Positions 1-4,682 of a stretch of DNA of 5,674 nucleotides are shown here, in pieces. Each line of letters opens with the position of its first letter. The stretch's first letter is position 1. Source of the stretch: JBFKUL01 sp041635755 (GTDB lineage Bacteria; Pseudomonadota; Gammaproteobacteria; Burkholderiales; SG8-39); the NCBI GenBank assembly GCA_041635755.1, contig JBFKUL010000202.1, forward strand, positions 1 through 5,674. The letters are read 5' to 3'. The translations under genes and the position numbers were made by a program. Below the pieces are notes generated by a model that did no database searches, was not told where the DNA came from, and saw nothing but the letters and a program-made list of their open reading frames with translations.

Positions 1-17
1 CAAACGGGGTCGACGCA

Positions 18-281
18 ATGCGAATGCTGGCCGCGTTGATACTGGTGTGCGCAGCCGCGTGCGCCACGTCGGACGAGATCGAAGTCTTTGACGTGTCGCT
101 GAAGACCTCGCCCAAGTTCGATTTCGACGGGCTACTCTGCGGCAAAGTGCGGGAAGAGATCATCATCACGCCGACATTGAGCAGTTTCTTAAGCTCGCAC
201 GCCACGCCCCCGGGGTGGGATGAATGCATGCTCGGACGCGGCTGGAAAAAGAAGATGGTGCGTCGCCGGGGCGGAATCTGA
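18..281 (+). CDS. Small exported or lipoprotein-like protein of unknown function
   Basis: I do not recognise this 87-residue protein. Residues 1-15 form a short hydrophobic leader (LAALILVCAAAC) followed by the polar stretch ATSDEIE, which looks like a signal peptide. C15 after three alanines could be a lipidated cysteine, but the lipobox is poor because it lacks Leu at -3. The rest is about 70 residues with two further cysteines (C41, C70) that could form a disulfide, a PPGW turn, and a strongly basic C-terminus (WKKKMVRRR). There is no clear Shine-Dalgarno before the ATG at 18. The frame is open to the left edge, so the true start could lie outside the window; a second ATG at 24 is also possible. 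G+C over bases 61-180 is 57%, lower than in the central genes. It lies 36 bp before the next plus-strand gene, so the two may be co-transcribed. The signal-like start and non-overlapping position argue for a real gene; the function is unknown. Confidence 0.55.
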   Translation: MRMLAALILVCAAACATSDEIEVFDVSLKTSPKFDFDGLLCGKVREEIIITPTLSSFLSSHATPPGWDECMLGRGWKKKMVRRRGGI

Positions 282-317
282 GCGCCCGTTCCCGCCATCA
301 AGTCCCGAAGCCGACCC

Positions 318-833
318 ATGACCAGAGGCCATAAAACCGCAACAAGCCTGTTGAGCGGTCTAGGCTTGATCGCCTTCTGCCTCGGCGCGTTGGGACAGGA
401 AGCCCGCACCCCCGATGAGCTTGCAACGCAGGTGGCCTACGCGATCTCGTCCGGCGACGAGCGCCGGCTTGCGTCGCTCGTCGATCACTCGATCGACCCC
501 GCGGCACTGCGCGTCCTCTTGGATCGGTTGATGAAGTTCAGGGGCGCAGAGGGTTTCAAGGTCACCGCAATCGGCGCGTGGAACGACCCGGCGTGGTGGG
601 GCGGTTGGCGGCGCTCCTTTGGGGTCGACGAATTTGCCCAGTCCTGGGCCGAGCGCGTCGTGTTTCCGGTCGAGCCGCTTGGACGCATTACGGTCAGCCA
701 GGCGCCGGCCAACATACCGTTTCGCTGTGCGCTTGGCGTCTTGTACGGACAATTCGGCCAGGGCTATCTGCTGATCCTGGCCAGGAATCGCGAGGACAAG
801 CCGCAGCCGAAGCATCCAGGCAACTGCTTGTAG
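318..833 (+). CDS. Secreted or periplasmic protein of unknown function
   Basis: This 171-residue protein belongs to no family I can name. Residues 1-26 form a typical Sec signal peptide: basic MTRGHK, hydrophobic core (LLSGLGLIAFCLGALG), then likely cleavage before QEA at residue 27. The first third of the mature protein looks helical (TPDELATQVAYAISSGDERRLASLVD, split over residues 31-56). This resembles the start of small periplasmic proteins in which a helix pair precedes a beta fold, such as NTF2/SnoaL-like folds, but that is only an impression. Residues about 87-100 are Trp-rich (WNDPAWWGGWRRSF). Two cysteines, C137 and C170, could pair in the periplasm. No strong Shine-Dalgarno precedes the ATG. 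The gene converges on the minus-strand operon with a 31-bp gap. The codon pattern and signal peptide support a real gene; the reverse-strand frames over it look like shadows. Confidence 0.72.
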   Translation: MTRGHKTATSLLSGLGLIAFCLGALGQEARTPDELATQVAYAISSGDERRLASLVDHSIDPAALRVLLDRLMKFRGAEGFKVTAIGAWNDPAWWGGWRRSFGVDEFAQSWAERVVFPVEPLGRITVSQAPANIPFRCALGVLYGQFGQGYLLILARNREDKPQPKHPGNCL

Positions 834-864
834 ATCGGCATCCCCGAAGGCAAGTGATGGCGGG

Positions 865-1374
865 CTAGAGCCCGAGCGTCGTCGGCGACACCGCCGGATA
901 CGACGCGCTCCAGATCTCCTGGAAGCGTCCGAGCATGGCGAGCGCCTCGGTCTCGTCGTTCAACCCGATCGCGCCGCGGAACAGCCGCGCGACCGGTCGG
1001 CGCACGTAGTGGCTCGAGTCGAGCACCATGAAGGCGTCCTGCGCGTGGCGTATCTCCTCGTGCGTGCGGTGCACTTGGATGGCGTGCGAGAACTGCGCCA
1101 GTAGCCGCATGGTGCGCGGGCAGAACCGGGTCAGGTGATCCGTGTCGTGCAGCGCGATGTAGACGCGGCGGGTGCGGCTGGCGAGCAGGAAAGCGCGCAG
1201 CCGCTCGATGCGCTCCGGAACCTCCAGGCGCGGAGTGGTGAGATCCGGGTCGAAGATGCGCAGTTCGCGCCCATTCTCGCCGAGGAGCCGGTCCACCGCG
1301 GCGAGATACTGCGCTTCCGAATCGAAATTCTCGTAGTGCTCCGCCGGTGTCTGATCGTCGCGGGATTCGCTCAC
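865..1374 (-). CDS. DUF7931-like protein coupled to roxA
   Basis: This is a 169-residue cytosolic protein with no signal peptide or membrane segment. The sequence resembles a family of proteobacterial 'hypothetical proteins' that I recall as DUF7931, found alone or attached to GNAT acetyltransferases and suggested to have a phospholipase D-like fold. Conserved-looking blocks are RELRIFDPDL (residues 36-45), the helix RIERLRAFLLASRTRR (55-70), YIALHDTDHL then CPR (72-87), a segment around RTHEEIRHAQDAF (103-115), and the C-terminal EIWSASYPAVSPTTLGL (153-169). There is no HKD motif, so PLD-type catalysis is not expected. I chose the GTG at 1374 rather than an upstream start at 1413: it forms a GTGA overlap with the roxA stop codon and has a GGAG eight bases upstream (1383-1386). 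The longer version would add 13 residues of unlikely sequence inside roxA. Translation is probably coupled to roxA. The biochemical role is unknown. Confidence 0.85.
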   Translation of the reverse strand: MSESRDDQTPAEHYENFDSEAQYLAAVDRLLGENGRELRIFDPDLTTPRLEVPERIERLRAFLLASRTRRVYIALHDTDHLTRFCPRTMRLLAQFSHAIQVHRTHEEIRHAQDAFMVLDSSHYVRRPVARLFRGAIGLNDETEALAMLGRFQEIWSASYPAVSPTTLGL

Positions 1375-2498
1375 GTCGCTCGCTCCAGGTGCACATAGCC
1401 GAGCCGATACCAATCGTAGACTAGCGCCGCCGCGGCGCCTCGTGCAAGCCTGCGCGCCGGCACGCGTCGCGTGTCGGCCAGCGTCTCGAGCGCGCGGCGG
1501 GCCGCGGCGGGCGGCGTAAACGCCTCACCGTTGATGTAGAAACGCGCACCGCGATAAAGCAGCTGCGTTCTCAGGTCGAGCACCGCGTCGGCGCGCGCCG
1601 CGCGCCGCGCGAACGCCCCGGGCGCCAGAGCGCGGCTCGGGCGCATGAACACGACGTGTGGCTTGGGGGTGGTGAGATACTCGCCCAAGAATTCGGCCAC
1701 GTCGCGCTTGCTCCAGCGCAGCCGCGCGAGCATCGCGTTCGCCGCGGTCGCCAGGTGGGCCGGAACATGCGCGCTACGCGTCGCGGGCTTGAGCCCCGGA
1801 TCGCGGTAGCGTGCGTCGGGCAGGCCGCGCGCGTGCAGCCAGTCGAGAAAGGCCGCCGCAAGCTCGGCGCCCTGCGGCGCGCGAAAACCGATCGAATAGG
1901 TGAAGCAGGGCTCGAGCGCCACGCCCTCGTGCCCCCAGCCCGGCGGCAAGTAGAGCATGTCGCCCGGTTCGAGCAGATACTCGTCATCGGCGCGGAAGTC
2001 CTCGATCAGCTTGAGCGGCGCATCGGCGGCGAACACCCAGTCGCGCGGCCGGGCCAGGCGCCAGACGCGCCGGCCCTCGCCCTGCAGCAGGAAGACATCG
2101 TAGGAATCGGCGTGCGGGCCGACGCCGCCTCCCGGCGCGGCATAGCTCACCATGACGTCGTCCAGGCGCGCTTGCGGCAGGAAGGCGAAGCGCCGCAGCA
2201 GCCGATCGGCGGCCTCGAGGTGCAGATTCAGTCCCTGCACCAGCAAAGTCCAGTCGGTGCTGCCGGCGCGCGCAAGTCGCGTGCGCGTCAGCGGACCGTG
2301 CGTCACGCGCCAGCGGTTTCGCGAGCACTCGATAAGGCGCGATTCGACGTCATCGCGCGCCGCGAGCCGCTCGAGCGCGCGCCTCGCGATTACGCCGCGG
2401 AATCCGGGCAGTGCACGGCGCACCAGAAGTGGGCGCTTCTGCCAATGAGCGCGCATGAACGCGTGCGGCGTCTGTCCACCCAGCAGGGTATTCTGCAT
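1371..2498 (-). CDS. roxA: Ribosomal oxygenase, uL16 (L16) arginine 3-hydroxylase
   Basis: This encodes a 375-residue JmjC/cupin-4 protein of the YcfD/RoxA family, matching the 373 residues of the E. coli enzyme. The family consists of Fe(II)- and 2-oxoglutarate-dependent oxygenases that hydroxylate an arginine of ribosomal protein uL16. The iron-binding facial triad is visible as H129-x-D131 (GPHADSYDVFLLQG) and distal H190 (LPPGWGHEG). The N-terminal HWQKRPLLVRRALPGF (residues 18-33) is the typical family opening, and LTTPKPHVVF (275-284) begins the C-terminal winged-helix region. I chose the ATG at 2498 because it gives the family length and N-terminus; the frame extends to 2621, but that part overlaps the divergent promoter and peroxiredoxin start and has no family similarity. 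A perfect TATAAT lies six bases upstream of this ATG and no Shine-Dalgarno is visible. The DUF7931-like gene follows with a 4-bp overlap. Confidence 0.95.
   Translation of the reverse strand: MQNTLLGGQTPHAFMRAHWQKRPLLVRRALPGFRGVIARRALERLAARDDVESRLIECSRNRWRVTHGPLTRTRLARAGSTDWTLLVQGLNLHLEAADRLLRRFAFLPQARLDDVMVSYAAPGGGVGPHADSYDVFLLQGEGRRVWRLARPRDWVFAADAPLKLIEDFRADDEYLLEPGDMLYLPPGWGHEGVALEPCFTYSIGFRAPQGAELAAAFLDWLHARGLPDARYRDPGLKPATRSAHVPAHLATAANAMLARLRWSKRDVAEFLGEYLTTPKPHVVFMRPSRALAPGAFARRAARADAVLDLRTQLLYRGARFYINGEAFTPPAAARRALETLADTRRVPARRLARGAAAALVYDWYRLGYVHLERAT
1383..1386 (-). promoter_or_regulatory. Ribosome binding site deciding the GTG start of the DUF7931-like gene
   Basis: GGAG on the minus strand lies eight bases upstream of the GTG at 1374-1372, inside the 3' end of roxA. 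It supports the GTGA-overlap start over the upstream start at 1413. Confidence 0.65.
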
Positions 2499-2504
2499 CG
2501 CTCG

Positions 2505-2510
2505 ATTATA
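2505..2510 (-). promoter_or_regulatory. -10 box of the roxA promoter (TATAAT)
   Basis: A perfect minus-strand TATAAT ends six bases before the roxA ATG (2498). The usual 7-base distance from -10 to the transcription start would put the first nucleotide on the A of the ATG, implying a leaderless mRNA. No good -35 is seen at 16-19 bases; the 17-base position reads AAGGGC and falls within the inverted repeat at 2517-2535. The promoter may therefore be weak or need an activator. Confidence 0.6.
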
Positions 2511-2516
2511 TTGCGG

Positions 2517-2535
2517 GCAAGGGGCCCGCCCTTGC
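2517..2535. repeat. Inverted repeat in the divergent promoter region
   Basis: GCAAGGG (2517-2523) and CCCTTGC (2529-2535) are perfect 7-bp arms around the 5-base centre GCCCG. The repeat lies between the two divergent -10 boxes and covers the expected roxA -35 position, upstream of the peroxiredoxin -35. It could be an operator for a dimeric regulator. It is not followed by a T-run, so it does not look like a terminator. The region is G+C-rich, so chance is possible. Confidence 0.45.
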
Positions 2536-2557
2536 GCGACAATGCAGCGAGAATTGC

Positions 2558-2588
2558 TTGTCATTCCAAAAAACAATTGGGCTAGAAT
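2558..2588 (+). promoter_or_regulatory. Sigma70-type promoter of the peroxiredoxin-FKBP operon
   Basis: TTGTCA (2558-2563, 5 of 6 to TTGACA) and TAGAAT (2583-2588, 5 of 6 to TATAAT) are separated by 19 bases, slightly longer than the 17-base optimum. Initiation would be expected near 2595-2596, only one or two bases before the ATG at 2597. If the start is the ATG at 2606, the leader would be about 10 bases and still lack a Shine-Dalgarno. Confidence 0.6.
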
Positions 2589-2596
2589 CGCCGCAC

Positions 2597-3064
2597 ATGT
2601 TGCAAATGGGACAACCGGCACCGGCGTTCTCTCTTCCCGACGCCGACATGCAGACGGTGAGCCTCGCGGAGTTCCGGGGCAAGAAGCACGTCGTGCTCTA
2701 CTTTTATCCGCGCGACGGCACGCCGGGCTGCGTGCTCGAGGCCACCGACTTCTCGGATCACGACGAGCAGTTCGTGCGCCATGACTGCGTGATCCTGGGC
2801 GTGTCGCGGGACGACTGCCTGACGCACGCCGAGTTTCGCGACAAGCATGGCCTGTCGATCGGCCTGCTCTCGGACACCGAGGGCGAGGTGTGCCGCAAGT
2901 ACGGCGTGCTGCAGGAGAAGGAGTTCGAGGGGGTGAAGCGCGAATGCCTGGTGCGCGCCACCTTCGTGATCGACAAGAAGGGCGTGATCCGCCATGCCGA
3001 GTACGGCGTCAGCCCGCGCGGCCACGCCACCGAGGTGTTCGACATCGTCAAGACCCTGCGGTGA
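2597..3064 (+). CDS. BCP/PrxQ-type peroxiredoxin (thiol peroxidase)
   Basis: This 155-residue protein of the AhpC/TSA family, BCP subgroup, reduces hydrogen and organic hydroperoxides with a cysteine thiol in the cytosol. The thioredoxin fold opens with MGQPAPAFSLPDADMQTVSL, followed by LYFYPRDGTPGC, in which C45 is the peroxidatic cysteine and P38/T42 belong to the family's conserved active-site loop. LLSDTEGEVCRKYGV (90-104) and ATFVIDKKGVIRH (121-133) are further family blocks. E. coli BCP has a resolving cysteine five residues after the peroxidatic one; here that position is T50. C64, C74, C99 and C117 remain, so the resolving cysteine is displaced or the enzyme works by a 1-Cys mechanism. 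I chose the ATG at 2597 because the in-frame TTG at 2558 lies inside the promoter; the ATG at 2606 is an alternative. Its stop overlaps the GTG of the next gene, so they form an operon. Confidence 0.93.
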   Translation: MLQMGQPAPAFSLPDADMQTVSLAEFRGKKHVVLYFYPRDGTPGCVLEATDFSDHDEQFVRHDCVILGVSRDDCLTHAEFRDKHGLSIGLLSDTEGEVCRKYGVLQEKEFEGVKRECLVRATFVIDKKGVIRHAEYGVSPRGHATEVFDIVKTLR

Positions 3065-3522
3065 CCGCGATCGCCAAGGACACCGTGGTTTCGCTCGCCA
3101 TTGAGCTGTTCGACGGCCAAGGTGCGCTGATCCAATCGACCGAGGAGCCGGTGATCTACCTGCATGGGGGCTACGGCGGGCTGCTCGCGGCGCTCGAGCG
3201 CGCGCTCGAAGGCCACAGCGCCGGCGAGGCGGTGAAGGTGCACCTGGAGCCCGAGCACGCCTTCGGCGAATATGACGCCGAGCGACTGCGCGTCGAGCCG
3301 CGCAGCCGCTACGGCGACGGCCTCGAGCTCGGCATGGAGGTCGAAGACACCCTCGAGGGCTCCGCACCGCGCATCTACACCGTCACCGATCTGGCCGACG
3401 ACAAGGTGGTGCTCGATGGCAACCATCCGCTGGCCGGCATGGCGCTCAATTTCACCTGCAAGGTACTTGCGGTGCGCGCCGCGAGCGCCGCCGAGGTGGA
3501 GCGCGGCGACGCCGATCGCTAG
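3061..3522 (+). CDS. SlyD-like FKBP-type peptidyl-prolyl cis-trans isomerase
   Basis: This 153-residue cytosolic FKBP of the SlyD/FkpB group catalyses proline cis-trans isomerisation and probably acts as a folding helper. It follows the E. coli SlyD pattern closely: AKDTVVSLAIELFDGQGALI (residues 5-24), YLHGGYGGLL (33-42), LERALEGHSAGE (45-56), AFGEYD (67-72), an insert-in-flap region at about 72-118, and DGNHPLAGMALNF (119-131). The His/Cys-rich metal-binding tail of E. coli SlyD is absent; the protein stops soon after AAEVERGDADR, so nickel handling is not expected. The E. coli AYG tyrosine is replaced by F68. The GTG at 3061 overlaps the peroxiredoxin stop as GTGA and gives the family N-terminus. 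No strong Shine-Dalgarno is visible, suggesting dependence on translation of the upstream gene. Confidence 0.92.
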   Translation: MTAIAKDTVVSLAIELFDGQGALIQSTEEPVIYLHGGYGGLLAALERALEGHSAGEAVKVHLEPEHAFGEYDAERLRVEPRSRYGDGLELGMEVEDTLEGSAPRIYTVTDLADDKVVLDGNHPLAGMALNFTCKVLAVRAASAAEVERGDADR

Positions 3523-3553
3523 GCGGGCGTTGCCGTCTTCGAGCGTTGCATCG

Positions 3554-4615
3554 CTACGCGAGGGTCACGCCAAGCCATGACCCGATGGTGTAGGTGAGCG
3601 CGCCGGCGCCGGCGCCGATGGCGAGCATGCGCGCCCCCGCGGCGAGCGCCGAGCGTCCGGTGAACAGGCTCGTCGCGGCGCCGACCGTGAACAGCCCGAG
3701 CGACGAGACGATGATGGTGGCGGCGAGCGCGTTGTTGCCGCCAGCGGCGAGAAACGGCGCGAGCGGCAGCGCGCTGCCCAGGGCAAAGGCGACGAACGAG
3801 GACAGCGCGGCGCCCCAGGGCGAGCCGAGATCGCCCGGATTGAGTCCAAGCTCCTCACGCGTCAGGGTCTCGAGCGCGCGCTCGGGATCGGCAATCAGCT
3901 GGCTGGCCTGGCGGCGCGCGTCGGCCGACTCCATGCCGCGCGCCTCGAAAATCAACGCGAGCTCCTCGGCCTCCTCCTCGGGGTAGGTCTCGAGTTCGGC
4001 TTTCTCGAGCGCGATCTGGTGCTCGTACATCTCGCGCTGCGAGCGCACCGAGACGTACTCGCCCGCGGCCATCGACAGCGAACCGGCGAGCAGGCCCGCG
4101 ATGCCGGTGAGCAGGATGATCGTGTTGTCGGTGCCGGCGCCGGCGACGCCGAGAATCAGGCTCGTATTCGACACCAGCCCGTCGTTCACGCCGAACACCG
4201 CGGCGCGCAGGCTGCCGCCGCCGGGCGCCGCCTGGTGGCGCTCGCCGAGCTCCTCGTGCTCCGAAGGCAGCGCGCTCGGGCTGCGCGGCGCGGGGCTGGC
4301 CGCGTCGCTGCGGTATACCGACATGCCGCGCACTTTCATCGCCACCAGCGCGTGCGAGAGGGCGCGCGGGCCGAGCAGGCGCACCAGTGCTGCGACCAGG
4401 CGCGCGCGCGGCGCGGCGCGGAACGGCGGCGAGCTCTCGCCTCGCGCCTCGAGCGCCGCGCGCCAGTGCGTCGACTGCTGCTCGGCGTCGCGCGCGAGCT
4501 CCTGGAACAGGCGGCGGCGGCGCGCGTTCGTCTCGCGCGCCGCGATGGCGCGATACAGGTACGCGGCCGTAAGCTCGCCGTCGAGCGATTCGCGTTCCGA
4601 GGTCGCGCTGCTCAT
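3554..4615 (-). CDS. Ferritin-like/VIT1-CCC1 fusion, probable iron or manganese transporter
   Basis: This 353-residue protein joins an N-terminal ferritin/rubrerythrin-like region (about 1-130) to a C-terminal VIT1/CCC1 membrane domain (about 135-353). It resembles Er-VIT1 proteins such as rhizobial MbfA, an inner-membrane iron exporter. The VIT signature is clear: AVFGVNDGLVSNTSLILGV (139-157) in the first membrane helix and LLAGSLSMAAGEYVSVRSQR (175-194) at the second. The Glu-rich metal-binding helix follows (EHQIALEKAELE... EEEAEELALIFEARGM, about 198-228), then three more helices near 267-290, 295-318 and 324-350, making five. The ferritin-like part has L16-x-x-A-Y-L-Y-R and E45, but no canonical ExxH at E45-Q46-Q47-S48 or near S118-H127, so ferroxidase function is doubtful. 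The ATG at 4615 has no clear Shine-Dalgarno. The gene diverges from the glutamate-synthase-like gene and converges on the FKBP gene. The transported metal is inferred from the family. Confidence 0.9.
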   Translation of the reverse strand: MSSATSERESLDGELTAAYLYRAIAARETNARRRRLFQELARDAEQQSTHWRAALEARGESSPPFRAAPRARLVAALVRLLGPRALSHALVAMKVRGMSVYRSDAASPAPRSPSALPSEHEELGERHQAAPGGGSLRAAVFGVNDGLVSNTSLILGVAGAGTDNTIILLTGIAGLLAGSLSMAAGEYVSVRSQREMYEHQIALEKAELETYPEEEAEELALIFEARGMESADARRQASQLIADPERALETLTREELGLNPGDLGSPWGAALSSFVAFALGSALPLAPFLAAGGNNALAATIIVSSLGLFTVGAATSLFTGRSALAAGARMLAIGAGAGALTYTIGSWLGVTLA

Positions 4616-4635
4616 AGTGGGTGCGCGCTTGAATA

Positions 4636-4652
4636 TCGCCTATTATTGGCGA
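4636..4652. repeat. Short inverted repeat in the VIT/glutamate-synthase divergent gap
   Basis: TCGCC (4636-4640) and GGCGA (4648-4652) are perfect 5-bp arms around the 7-base centre TATTATT. The centre contains the candidate plus-strand -10 box TATTAT, so a bound regulator would block it. It does not match the Fur box or the Irr ICE motif as I know them. The arms are short and chance is a real possibility. Confidence 0.35.
4641..4646 (+). promoter_or_regulatory. Candidate -10 box upstream of the glutamate-synthase-like gene
   Basis: TATTAT (5 of 6 to TATAAT) lies in the AT-rich centre of the 67-bp divergent gap. It would give a leader of about 30 bases carrying the Shine-Dalgarno at 4668-4674. 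The -35 position 17 bases upstream reads TGGGTG, a poor match, so this is only a candidate. Confidence 0.3.
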
Positions 4653-4667
4653 AACGCGCTCGGGCGC

Positions 4668-4674
4668 GGGGAGA
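4668..4674 (+). promoter_or_regulatory. Shine-Dalgarno of the glutamate-synthase-like gene
   Basis: GGGGAGA ends eight bases before the ATG at 4683. It is the clearest ribosome binding site for the first gene of a transcript in this window and supports that start over the ATG at 4689. Confidence 0.7.
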
Positions 4675-4682
4675 TTTTTCGC

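Noticed and set aside
834..864. Possible bidirectional terminator between the second secreted-protein gene and the DUF7931-like gene
   Set aside because: Only a 4-bp TCGG/CCGA stem with no T-run on either strand could be found in the 31-bp gap.
764..1396. A 210-codon minus-strand frame overlapping the DUF7931-like gene in another frame
   Set aside because: It has the composition of a frame shadow (Arg, Ala, His, Pro). The competing frame has conserved blocks, a Shine-Dalgarno and the GTGA overlap.
2552..2578. AATTG/CAATT inverted pair around the peroxiredoxin -35
   Set aside because: The arms are only 5 bp, AT-rich and separated by 17 bases, which is easily expected by chance.
1656..2585. 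A 309-codon plus-strand frame opposite roxA
   Set aside because: It is fully antisense to roxA, with arginine- and alanine-rich translation and no recognisable domain.
2499..2621. A 41-residue N-terminal extension of RoxA starting at 2621
   Set aside because: The extension would run through the divergent promoter and peroxiredoxin start, exceeds the family length and has no similarity to RoxA N-termini.
2582..3426. Long minus-strand frames (261 and 222 codons) opposite the peroxiredoxin and FKBP genes
   Set aside because: Both lie opposite genes with intact family motifs and show no motif of their own.
3523..3553. Possible terminator between the converging FKBP and VIT genes
   Set aside because: No stable hairpin with a T-run was found. 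The twice-occurring GCGTTGC (3525-3531, 3543-3549) is a direct repeat and looks like chance.
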